Shown here piece after piece: positions 11,817 to 21,934 of a DNA stretch of 64,000 nt (the first letter of the stretch is position 1; the number at the start of each line of letters is the position of its first letter). The translations under genes and the position numbers were made by a program. The DNA is from Pyrus communis (taxonomy: Eukaryota > Streptophyta > Magnoliopsida > Rosales > Rosaceae): the NCBI RefSeq assembly GCF_963583255.1, contig NC_084806.1, positions 26,322,735 to 26,386,734 of the forward strand, given 5' to 3'. The notes below the pieces were generated by a model. That model ran no database searches and was not told the origin of the DNA. It saw nothing but the letters and a program-made list of their open reading frames with translations.

Positions 11817-12923
11817 ATGCAGGGAATGTCATCATCGACCACGAATACAAATTACTCCCCAGTACCTCAACATGCCGCGTCCCCTCCAATTACCATCCTT
11901 CTGACCGTCCTCCTTGTCTTCTTCTTTGCGGGTTTCTTTTCTATTTACTTTTGCAAGTGCTTCATGGATCACATCCTTGCCTCCTTTCAGAGCACACCCT
12001 CCGGAGATCTTGTGGGCACGGCGGTTGTACCCAAAGAAGGCCTTGACGTTTCACTCATAGAATCATTTCCAACATTTGAGTACGCAAGCGTCAAAGATTT
12101 TCGAATAGAGAAGTACGGCCTAGAATGCGCAATTTGCTTGGTGGAGTTTGAGGACGATAGCATGCTACGCCTCTTGACGGTGTGTTGCCATGTTTTCCAC
12201 AAGGATTGCATCGATCTTTGGCTCGAGTCTCATAAAACTTGTCCATTTTGCCGTGGAAATCTCGAAGTAGTAGCCCCGAGTTTGGCGGACAAGTCTCCGG
12301 TTCTTGCTCATGAGAACCACGCCATGCAAGACATTCATGAAGGGCATGAGTCAGTGCTGTTGGATCTGGATGCTGTCCGCATTGACATTAAAGATGAACA
12401 AGGCCAAGATCATCATCATCATCAAGGAAATTATGATAACAGTAGTAACAACAATAACAATATGGTTGCACAAGGTGAACAAAGTAGCAGCAGCACTACT
12501 CGAGATCGAGATCAAGATCACGATCAGAATCATGATCGAAACAAAGAGAATGAAACCGAAAGATTTTCGCGGTCGCATTCAACGGGGCACTCCATAGTTA
12601 GGCCTAGAGCAGAGGAGGATCGATATACGCTGAGATTGCCAGAACATGTGAAGAAAAAACTTATAAGAGGACATCATAACTGGACGGGAAGTTGTACTAC
12701 ATTTGGGGAGTTTTCTCGCCAAAGAGACAATGCGGGTGCTTCCTGCTTTGGAGAGGCCTCTGGCTCCGCAGGTGGAGGAGACATTAACAATGCCCAAAAT
12801 GAAATTACAAAGATAGGCCGAGGCCTAAAAACGTCTGTTACATTAAATCATCTTTCAAAAGGGGCCTATTACGAACATAACGGCCACGAAATACATTTAG
12901 CCTCAATCAAAGTTGTTTCCTAG
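11817..12923 (+). CDS. RING-H2 finger ubiquitin ligase, ATL family
   Basis: Single-exon gene of 368 residues. A hydrophobic membrane segment lies at residues 25-48. The ATL signature GLD is at 75-77, followed by ESFPTF. The RING-H2 finger uses C104, C107, C123, H125, H128, C131, C142 and C145, with the ATL tryptophan at 135. The usual LLPKC before the third cysteine reads LLTVC. The C-terminal half is low complexity (HHHHQ near 200, an N run, then D/H/R repeats). Family knowledge: ATLs are membrane-anchored E3 ligases, often in defence or carbon/nitrogen responses. Many ATLs carry a signal peptide; a good one is present in another frame starting at 11657, 160 bases upstream, so the N terminus is uncertain. 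The start at 11817 or the ATG at 11826 is the simplest choice. ATL6/ATL31-like is a guess. Confidence 0.85.
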   Translation: MQGMSSSTTNTNYSPVPQHAASPPITILLTVLLVFFFAGFFSIYFCKCFMDHILASFQSTPSGDLVGTAVVPKEGLDVSLIESFPTFEYASVKDFRIEKYGLECAICLVEFEDDSMLRLLTVCCHVFHKDCIDLWLESHKTCPFCRGNLEVVAPSLADKSPVLAHENHAMQDIHEGHESVLLDLDAVRIDIKDEQGQDHHHHQGNYDNSSNNNNNMVAQGEQSSSSTTRDRDQDHDQNHDRNKENETERFSRSHSTGHSIVRPRAEEDRYTLRLPEHVKKKLIRGHHNWTGSCTTFGEFSRQRDNAGASCFGEASGSAGGGDINNAQNEITKIGRGLKTSVTLNHLSKGAYYEHNGHEIHLASIKVVS

Positions 12924-13479
12924 ATCAACAACACGGTCTGCCACCATATTACGTTCTTTGTTGTCTGTAGATATTCTGGATACTGCATTTCTATTTGTGA
13001 CTAATATAATCTTGACATCCCAATATGAAAGCTATGGTAAAATTTATCGTCTTTAGTCTTGATGAATTTGTACTTACAAAATAATTAAACACACCTTTGA
13101 TCAAAGATCAAAGTCATGCGCCCATGGAGTTAGAGAGGGGGGGGGGGGGGAGTTGGCCAATAGATCTCTGATTCTTGAGTCTGTTTTTCTAAAAATAGGG
13201 AGTTTAAGGCTTAAGTTTCTATCATAATTCAACTCTACATTTGCCCAAATCTACATTTACGATACTCAAAATGATCCAAAAATATCATCAAAACTTGACA
13301 AAGAAATAATTTATGGGCTCATTAAAATGTTCGATGTCTGTAGTTAGTTGGTTCAATTATTTAGGGTAGCAAGGGACAAGGTTAATGAAGGGTCTGTGAG
13401 TTCTTTGCGCTTGCGTTTGCATGGCATATAGAACAATTGTGATGCGCAATATAATATACGCTGGCGTGTGAGAGGATAG
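12924..13479. other. Intergenic, no supported gene
   Basis: This is the downstream region of the ATL gene. A run of about 14 G at 13137-13150 is the only notable composition feature and may be an error-prone site. No coding sequence is recognised before the Helitron relic. Confidence 0.4.
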
Positions 13480-14548
13480 GTGGGTTAATAGTTGGGGATA
13501 TTGGTCAATTTCACACTGAAAGAGATATTATTGTAGAACATAGGACAATCGGGCTGCAAAGGATAACAAAGTTGCATCCTAAACACAAGGCTCTCCAATA
13601 TCCTCTTCTTTCCTCATCCTAAATACATGGGCATTCCTTGGAATCCAGATTTCAGAGGGAAAAAACCCAAGACTGGAGGGGTATCTATGAAAGCATTTCT
13701 AGGTTACTAAATTCAGGATAGGCCAACTTAGAAAAACACCCTACTAAAGGGGGGCAAATTGTTTCAACAATATTTAGCTAATGCATATGCCACGCTTGAA
13801 GAAGATATGCTTGATTTCATTAGATCAAATCAAACTTCTTTGAGAATTGAGAGTCTTAGGGGAATTCATGAAGCACTTAAAAAATGAAAATGCAAGTGGT
13901 TGAAACATTGGCAAGAGAATTATCCTGCCAACTTCTTTTACTAGCATCAAAGTTCTAAAAGACGCTAGGTGTTAGTCGGGTGGTGGGTTCGGGTCTAATG
14001 CCTAGATAGACTAGGTGAATTTAAGTAAATCTATCATATTTCGTGTAAATAAATATTTGCTTATACTTAAAAATATATATAATTTCATCATAAACTACAA
14101 AATAGAATGAAATATATATTATGAAGTATTGTAACATAATGAAAACATGGGGAACAAGGATATGAAGTGTGTTTATTTAAGTATGTAACTAGTCTCTTAC
14201 AATTTATTAAAATAAAATAAAATACAAAATGAAAGTTATCTATTTTCTATCTAAGTGAGTCGTGACCTAGGCGGGCGCCTCAATGGGTCTATGTGCCCTT
14301 TCTTAATTTTCAAATGCCTAGGCAATAATCGGGACGGTAGCCAGCTGCCTAGCACCCAAGCAGGGACTAGGCAGATAATTTTTAGAACAATGTTTGGCAG
14401 TGTTAGATACATGATCAATAATTATCAGGATGTTTTGGTTATATTTCGTCATTTTGGAAATCCTGTTTTATTTATGACCTTTGCTTGCAATGCTAAGTGG
14501 CTTGAAATTGTCGAAGATCTTCGTCAAACCCCTGGAAGTAGGGTCGAG
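13480..14548 (+). pseudogene. Helitron helicase-like N-terminal domain, decayed fragment
   Basis: Translation in shifting frames gives a series of segments typical of the plant Helitron Rep/helicase N domain. Examples are LIVGDIGQFHTERDIIV then LQRITKLHPKHKALQYPLL (13485-13610), LFQQYLANAYATLEEDML (13760-13820), a GKRIILPTSFT-like stretch (about 13910-13945), and RYMINNYQDVLVIFRHFG followed by LFMTFACNAKW (14400-14510). Several stops and frameshifts break it. A MITE interrupts it at 13952-14388 and the LTR starting at 14549 truncates it. No helicase domain or Helitron end was found. Original role: rolling-circle replication of the element. Confidence 0.75.
13952..14388. mobile_element. MITE-like insertion in the Helitron relic
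   Basis: The stretch interrupts the Helitron reading. It has inverted ends GTTCTAAAA...TTTTAGAAC. Inside both ends lie inverted CTAGGYRNTAGTC-type blocks (GACGCTAGGTGTTAGTCGGG at the left; AGCACCCAAGCAGGGACTAG at the right). No coding capacity. A convincing TSD was not found, so superfamily (hAT-like?) and exact ends are uncertain. Confidence 0.6.
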
Positions 14549-15071
14549 TGACGCGCCCTGACCTGGAATGTCCACTAGGGCTCCGAATCGAGCTGTGCTG
14601 GCCGACACCTGGAAGGTGAAGAAGCCATAAAGTGTGATAATGTGCACAATGTGAATAAATTTAAACCTAAAAGTACCTATATACACGAGTGCGCGATGAG
14701 CGGGTATGGACCCAGTTCACACATGATACAGAGCATAAGTAAAGTACAATAAGGTAAGATAATAATTATATCATCATAAAGAGCCACCTGAACTGGGGAG
14801 TGCCACAAATCCTCGCCGATACGGAACTTTGCTACTAGAACCTGGAGGGGTGCAAAATAGAAAGTGTGAGTGGGCAAAACAAAGATTTTCAGAATCATTT
14901 CAATTATCAAAGGTAGTAAACCCTCGCCGTAAAACCTGTATAGTTCCATAAAATCATACTACATATAAGTATGTAATTAAATGTATATTAACAGTAAATC
15001 CAGAAGTATAACTACACAACATCTCATTAGCAATATAAATAATCATGTGCTTAATAACTCATACTAGCTCG

Positions 15072-15535
15072 CAAGTCGGAGTCACTTATGGTGACCTGTA
15101 CGATTGCACTCATATCTTCTCAATCAATGCTAGCACATAAGTCGGAGTCACCTATAGTGACCTGTACGACTTATCCATATCTCATCAATCAGTGCTATCA
15201 CATAAGTTGGAGTCACTTATAGTGACCTATACGACTCATCATTATCTCATCAATCAGTGATATCGCATAAGTCAGAGTCACCTATAGTGACCTGTACGAC
15301 TTATCCATATCTCATCAATCAGTGCGATCCCATAAGTCGGAGTCACCTATAATGACCTGTACGACTCATCAATATCTCATCAATTAGTGCTAGCGCATAA
15401 GTCGGAGTCACCTATAGTGACTTGTACGACTTATCCATATCTCATCAATCAGTGCTAGCACATAAGTCAGAGTCACCTATAGTGACCTGTACAACTTAAT
15501 CTATAGCTCATCAAACATCTCTGCACATGTGTCGG
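15072..15535. repeat. Tandem array of 65-bp hairpin units with a 130-bp higher-order pattern
   Basis: About seven units of 65 bases start near 15076, 15141, 15206, 15271, 15336, 15401 and 15466. Each contains an imperfect palindrome GTCGGAGTCACC-TATA-GTGACCTGTACGAC (written here in two arms). Units 2, 4 and 6 share TTATCCATATCTC after the palindrome while units 3 and 5 share TCATCATTATCTC or TCATCAATATCTC, giving an alternating dimer. The array sits inside an LTR; related single palindromes are present in the other LTR copies. Confidence 0.85.
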
Positions 15536-15814
15536 AACCACCTCTAGTGGTCTGTATGACAGGACTGGGTGTAAATAAGTACGCTCAAGTGCTACGATCA
15601 CGTGAAGACTGTGCGAATAATCGCGGGTTACCTACGAGTCGGAACCACCTATAGTGGTCTGTACGACAGCTTGTGCACCTACCTTGAGTCCAAGGTGAGC
15701 GTAAGGTGCGGGAGGTGAACATCACATGAAGGATTGTGCCTTGGCCACGGACGGGAGCACTAACACCAGGGTGTAGGTTTATGAGCTCTCAATTCATCTT
15801 AATATAACATGTAC

Positions 15815-15925
15815 AACTCATGGGCAACCTGTACAACAGTGTCAGAGTTGCCTAACATTGCAACTTGTACAACAATGTCGAAGTTGCCTATTATTGCAAC
15901 CTGTACGACAATGTCGGAGTTGCCT
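15815..15925. repeat. Short tandem repeat with GTTGCC/GCAAC palindromes
   Basis: Three units of about 45 bases carry GTCRRAGTTGCCTAACATTG followed by CAACYTGTACRAC. The palindromic layout is the same as in the neighbouring 65-bp array but with a different stem sequence (GTTGC/GCAAC instead of GTCAC/GTGAC). Confidence 0.7.
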
Positions 15926-18118
15926 AACACATAAATGTAGTCATGCCATAACTCCATCAATTCAACTAATACCATAAACTCACCTGAGCTTACCTGGGTG
16001 TCCTGCGTTCACCTTTGCACTTCAAAGCATTCACAATAATTATGTGCAGGTAATATACATATGGATATACCATGATGCAATCTAATACTCAACCATGTCA
16101 TAACATTTTCAATTATATACATATATATAATATGACATAAAATGCATAAGCTGTAACGCCCTACTCCCGAACTATTTATTTTCGGGGATAATCATCGGTG
16201 ATAAGCCCAACTAGACACTAGTTTAATTAACTATCATTACTTACGTTTCCTTACTTTAATTTCTTGAATCTTCACACATTGATTTATAACCAACATTTAA
16301 CCACCAACACATAAGGTTCAATCTCACATTTTACACCAATGTCCCTCACATTGTTCAATTCCCCAAACAAGGCTATTGTCTCAATTATTTAATCTCACTT
16401 CTTGTATGGCTGCATCTAACGTCTCGCTAGACTGCCTACGTACCCTAAACAGGGATCAAGCCATTCGTAGTTCATGCATATACTTCTAAACATTCACAGT
16501 AATTATATGTAGGTAATATGCATAAATCAACTTAAAAATGTTTGTGGAATTATCAATCATGTATATATATACAGTAGAAAGGAAAAGACCCACTCACCTG
16601 AGGTCCGCGCTACGACTCCCTAGCTCGAATATTGAGACATCACGAACTAATGTCGCCTAGAACAATTATTAAATCATGTCTCAGAGTTCTTACCTATAGA
16701 ATACATAATTTACATAAAATACATCCCTACGTAATTCAATTCAGAAGATCCTCATCAGGGATTTCCAATCCGTTACTTCCAAAGATCCACATTATGTTCC
16801 TAGAACAACATCCTAATGTTTCATTACGATCCAACGGTCGGATCTCTGCCAATTGCCAAAATCAAGTAGCGGTCAACATTTTATTTTATGAACTTACAAA
16901 TCCACTTCGGGAAGATCCGTATGTTGAATTCCCGATCCATACGTTTCTATGGTCCTCAGATATTACGTAATATAATGTATTAAAGTTTGGTGATGATCCA
17001 ACAGTCGAATCGTTGATTCACACTTTTACCAATTAATGTATTGTAGAGAATTTAGGTTCCAACCATCAACCTATGTCATAAAATTACCAAAATTGAGCTC
17101 AAGGCATCTAATTTAGCTTAAGAGTGACATCGACAGCCCCCTGGCCACGCGCCGCCGTGGGTGACGGTCGGCCACGTTGACTCGTTGAAAAAATCCAACT
17201 ATTTCCAAAAATTACCAAAATTTACAGGAATGAAAATCTCAATGAGTAGAGCAACTTTCATACCCGTGACCAAGGCCAATTTGGCCATGAAGAGCTCCAA
17301 TTTCACTAAAATCCACGGGAAACCCTAGAATGGGTGTTCTTCAATTCGACATCCTCGGTGTTCCAATGTCTTCACCACTACTTGGGATTTGTCCTTGGGT
17401 TCTAGGGGAGTGTTCTAGTGGTGGTAATTGAAGGAAATGGTTTTACAATTGTTGGATTTTGAACATGGTTCCTCGCAGCACCCACAAGTGTTTTTCACCA
17501 AATTACAATCAAATCCCTTCCAAATTTGGGTGGAAATGGAAGAGGAAAGGACTAGGTAATGATTGGGAGTGGTGCCTTGATCCAATTCGTGGGAAATCCC
17601 GTGGAAAACCACCGGAAAATATGGAGAGATGGGTGCACGGGTCATGCGGGTTGGGGAACCTGTTTCGATCTTTCCCCCGTTTCTCCCCCTTCTCCTTTCC
17701 CTCATTTCTTTCTTTCTGATTGGCCATCCTTTCCTAACTCCTAAGATATTCTTTTCTCTTGCATATCTTTTTGAAAGTTTAGACAAACAGCAATAAAAAA
17801 AAGTTCAGAGAATAATGTGTTTCGGAATAATGGAAATATATGGAGGTTTGAGTGTTCCTCCAAAACTAGCAGCACCCTAATGGAACAAATATCGTAAGAC
17901 TAGTCTCTTGAAGGTCCCAACTTCCAAGAAATCCTGGGATTATGTTTAAATATTATCATCATTTTTATTGACTCTTTAATGGTTTGTTTTTTCCTATAGT
18001 TTTATATATTTTTGTTTGCATGATATGATCTTGAATGGTATAAACGGACTGCAGTGTCGTCCTGTCGTAGTCTGAAAATATGTTGTTGATGGCATGCTGT
18101 TTGTTTATGCTTTTTAAG

Positions 18119-21070
18119 GTCATGGAAGACTGCTATTCAATGTGCTAGTCCACTAATCATCCTTGGGTTTGTCCATCTTCTGTCTACGACAGGCGTGGAC
18201 TATCAGGTAGGTTTATGATATCAGGGATTATCAGGTCAATTTGGTATGTACATTGTTGTCATGTCTAGTTTTCAGTTTAAGCCAATTTGACAATGAAGGG
18301 TGACCTTTCTATTCAGCTTCTATTGTAATAAGTCATTCCGTTTAAACACTGAAGTGCATTGTGATCATTTCAATACTTGTGTTCAATAGGCTATTCTATG
18401 CTGCATTAATCTCTTTTTGATGTCATGTTATGTTTACATATTGTAGGTTCATGTGGCTGAATATGGAGTGCATTGGAATTTCTTTTTCACACTTTCTGGG
18501 GTATCAATTCTTACATCCATAATTAATGTTCCCGCACAGTATTCTGGCATTCTTGGTTCATTAATTCTAGTAGGTATAATCTTATTGTGCAATGTTGTTT
18601 TTGGTGTATGCGGTTTATTACTTTTATCCTTTGAGTAGATATAAGACTATTCTTTAGCCTAATTGGTTTTCTATCCCCCAGGTTACCAAGTTTGCTTGAT
18701 GCATGGGTTAAACTCATATCTGCTTTCTAATGAAAGGGGAGCTGATATAATCAGCCAAAATAAGGAGGGGTTTTTTAGCATATTTGGTAAGTGCTTGAGC
18801 TTGAATATTTTTCAAGCTTATTCTATCTTCTGAATAATTTGGACTCTCTGTCAAGTTCAAAGCACAAATTTCTTTATACACCAATAAAAGAAGATGGGAT
18901 CCATTTATTTAGTCAAGTTGTTAATGTTCTCAAATCTCATGACAGAGTTTGCTTAACAAAATATTCATTTTTTTGTTCTGATCATAACTGATATAGGTTG
19001 GATCATGCTGTAAGAGATATAAGCTTCCCTTTCCATAATGATGTATCATACGAAGTAATTGCACCAAAGAAAACATCACACACGTTCCATTTTATTGCAT
19101 ACTTTCTTTTGGAAAAGCAGCTGATTTAGTGTTATCTTCGCGGTGTATAGGGTTGATGACCCAAGTAAAGTTGTAGCATGATAACCAAATGAATGCTGCA
19201 CCCAGATTACTTCTTAGGAAGACTCTAAATCGTAATCTCTGCATATATACAATATGATCATGACGTTTCTCTATGCTTATATATTGAGAGATAAAAGTGA
19301 TAACAGACAGTAGTATCTCAAGATTGATACTATTGTCTGCACCAAGATTGATGTCCCCAGAACACATTCAGTTTACACTGTTAAGTTCTGCATACCAGGA
19401 GAAAGTACTCTAGATTCAGAGTATAGCAGTTAATGGTTAAGTCGTGTTTGTAATTAATGGAATTTGGTGCTTGGAGCTAAGACTAGTATCTTGCAACTGA
19501 GTTGCCGCTTTTAGATTTACTCATTATTAAGAAAATGTACAACAACAACAACAACAAAGCATTATTAAGAAAATCTAGAGGATTTAAAATCTGAATTGAA
19601 AAGGAGACGAAGTATGTGCTTGCATTATAAGTATATTTAGCCGGACTTCCAAATTAAATCAAAATACCATATGAAAGTATGTCAATTGTTCTTTTTAATA
19701 CAATACCCAAGTTATATCTTTTAGGCATTTTAGCCAAAATGGTCCTTGAAATTGGCATAAGTCCTTAATTTGGTCCATGAGATTTGAAATTAATAGAAGT
19801 GGTCCCTGAGTTTGTCAAAATCTTTGTTAAATATGGACCAATATGAAAAAAATACCCTCAATTTAATAAACAATGTGCCAAAATGATTTGACAAAATTGA
19901 GGGTACTTTTGTCATTTTCTCTTTATTTAACCGAGATTTTTCACAAAATGATTGACGGTGGACAAACTCAGGGACCAATTCTATCGATTTTAAATCTTAG
20001 GAACCAAAGTGATGAGTCATGCCAATCTCATGGACCATTTTGGCTAAAACCTATCTTATATAATGGTATCCCCTTTGAATATGGAGGTTGAAATTTATCA
20101 TGTAATAAACGATGTCACTAAAATTATCTAGCATCATTGTTATGATCATCACCATTTCCACTAAGCTCATTTAATCCCCTCTCTATATTTCCTAGTGTTA
20201 TCTGTAACTCAAACAACAAAGTGGGAATTGGTTTCATAAGTTGGCCGTAATGCAGTTGGGTTGCATTTAGCCATATGATGTAATTCATTGAATGACCTAA
20301 TTGTGGGTATTTGGGGAACGTAAACATCTCTGATATAGCTGGAAAGAACGCCATCTTCTGCTGCGAGGTGAACTGCTGAACAATTGGCATATATTCTTTA
20401 CAAAACCAATTAGGTTAAACAGAAAAACAGTACAAAAATGCAAGTGTGTTGTTTGCAGATTTTCTTCTTATTGCTTAAAGTAGTTTATTGTTTTCATTCC
20501 CAGGATATTGGGGTATGTACCTTGTTGGATGTAAAATGTTTAAATGGCATGCCCCCTTCTGAAATTGTCGTTGTAATGGATTAATGTTCGTGATTGAAAA
20601 TGTCCTCATTCATCTTTAGAATATGTTTATCTGTAGAAAACAACAGTTGTACAGAAGACTAACCTCCTTTCAGTTTAACTCCTACTCAAGTTGTCACTCC
20701 TTTTTCAGGTGTTGGCAATACTGCTGGTCTCTGATTTTCTCCCCGGAAGTAAAACTTCTGCGATTGAAGAAGCGTATAATCGCAATTTGCTCGGGACGTT
20801 TCTTCTGGTATGCTACAGCAAACTTTTTCAAGCTTCTTGCGCCAACCATTAAATGATTGTCTGGTTCAATCAACATTTCTCATGCTTAAAACAATCTCAT
20901 ACTGCTTTTTCGTGCCGGCGAATTTGCTCACGGGTTTGGTGAACTTGATGGTGGATGCCCTGTTTGCATCGGCAGTCAAAGCCCGTTTTATATTAATTGC
21001 CTATACATTTTCGCTGACTTTCATCGTTGGTTTCCTAGATTTTTGGGGCATCCGGTTGAAATTTTGGTAG
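18119..21070 (+). pseudogene. PIGW: PIGW/GWT1-type GPI-anchor inositol acyltransferase, 5'-truncated
   Basis: Six exon-like blocks match the C-terminal half of plant PIGW (At4g17910 type): 18119-18206 (WKTAIQCASPLIILG), 18447-18573 (EYGVHWNFFFTLSGVSILTS), 18682-18786 (LLSNERGADIISQNKEG), 20504-20530 (YWGMYLVG), 20709-20807 (VSDFLPGSKTSAIEEAYNRN) and 20918-21070 (NLLTGLVNLMVDALFAS to the stop). Frames agree across the first four introns. The N-terminal half is absent, with a truncated LTR ending just upstream at 17735. The stretch expected between YLVG and the VSDFLPG block is not found in 20531-20708. The last intron ends in CG rather than AG at 20916-20917. Family role: acylates the inositol of GPI precursors in the ER membrane. 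Very probably non-functional as it stands. Confidence 0.8.
19728..20049. mobile_element. MITE with TTTTAGCCAAAATGGTCC inverted ends
   Basis: Terminal inverted repeats TTTTAGCCAAAATGGTCC (19728) and GGACCATTTTGGCTAAAA (ending 20049) are perfect over 18 bases, with further inverted blocks inward (GGTCCCTGAGTTTGTC at 19801; GACAAACTCAGGGACC at 19961). No coding capacity. It lies in the 1.7-kb intron of the PIGW relic. Confidence 0.85.
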
Positions 21071-21211
21071 GTCGGAATTGGAAATCTAATCAGTTAAGGA
21101 CATGATATCAATGTAATCATCAGAAATTCGTACAAAATTGTTGCTCTCTTGATTACAATGATTTTTTTTTTCTTTCTCCCGAGCCACCTATGTGTACAAC
21201 CGAGGACCCAA

Positions 21212-21288
<77 letters not shown>
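21212..21288. repeat. (CT)n microsatellite
   Basis: About 77 bases of CT dinucleotide repeat with a single TTT interruption near 21228. Likely polymorphic. Confidence 0.95.
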
Positions 21289-21290
<2 letters not shown>

Positions 21291-21337
21291 GGATAGCATT
21301 TGACCGACCCTATTGGCACTCTTCATAGTGGTTAAGT

Positions 21338-21577
21338 TGAGTGTGATAGCAACAAAAAAGAATCAATCACCGCGAGTTTGATTAGTATTACACTATGCTA
21401 CTATGGCGTGAGTTTGACAAAGATGAGTTATACATTAAGTGTGGGATTCGTCTCTTTTCGTTTATTTTGTATGTATCACACTAATGAATTTAATATAGTG
21501 AAATAAAAATCGCTCTTAAAGCAGATTTTTTGGCACATTGTAAGAATTTGATTCTTACATTATTGATATCACACTCA
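21338..21577. mobile_element. Possible MITE with GAGTGTGATA inverted ends
   Basis: The left end TGAGTGTGATAGCAAC followed by AAGAATCAATC is matched at the right end by GATTCTTACATTATTG and ATCACACTCA in inverted orientation, over about 30 imperfect bases. The 240-base body is AT-rich and non-coding. TSD not resolved. Confidence 0.5.
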
Positions 21578-21934
21578 TTTTTTCGGCCCCACTGTGGAAA
21601 TGTCCTTCTGCAGTGCTAGAATGAAGACCTAAAATATGAAAGCTTCGTATCCTCATTTTACATTACGGAGTAGGTCTAAATAAGTAGTTACTGTTGTAGT
21701 AACATACTCATTGATTAGCGTAGTTGTGGGCTTAAAAAATCAGTCGGTTAGCATTTATTGAACTCATAGTAGGTAAAAAAAAAGGAGTGAGATACTAATA
21801 TATTGGACTCATAGGAATTACACTTAAATAGTGGGTCAAAAATTTATGTAATACCAATATAATGAACATGCACTAATGTAGCAGTAGTATTATAAGGTAT
21901 GCCACTCAGTTACCTGATTCTTAGAATAGGTATT

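Larger units (their letters stand above)
14549..17735 (-). mobile_element. Truncated long LTR, reverse orientation, with internal tandem repeats
   Basis: Starts TGACGCGCCCTGACC, matching the left end of the complete reverse-oriented solo LTR at 58841, and follows it collinearly through CCACTCACC (16590), TCCAACGGTCGGATC (16830) and CTTTCTGATTGG (17712). The other end of the family (GGTCGTTACA) is missing, so the copy is truncated near 17735, next to the intron of the PIGW relic. Around 16029-16492 it contains an extra segment resembling a different LTR family (TGTAACGCCC..., ATGGCTGCATCTAACG), bounded by two copies of a CATTCACARTAATTATRTG motif. It inserted into the Helitron relic. Confidence 0.75.

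Noticed and set aside
12304..12797. Frames in and opposite the ATL C-terminal half
   Set aside because: They are shadows of the low-complexity D/H/N region of the ATL gene.
15072..15535. CRISPR-like array
   Set aside because: The units are contiguous 65-base tandem repeats with no unique spacers, in a plant LTR.
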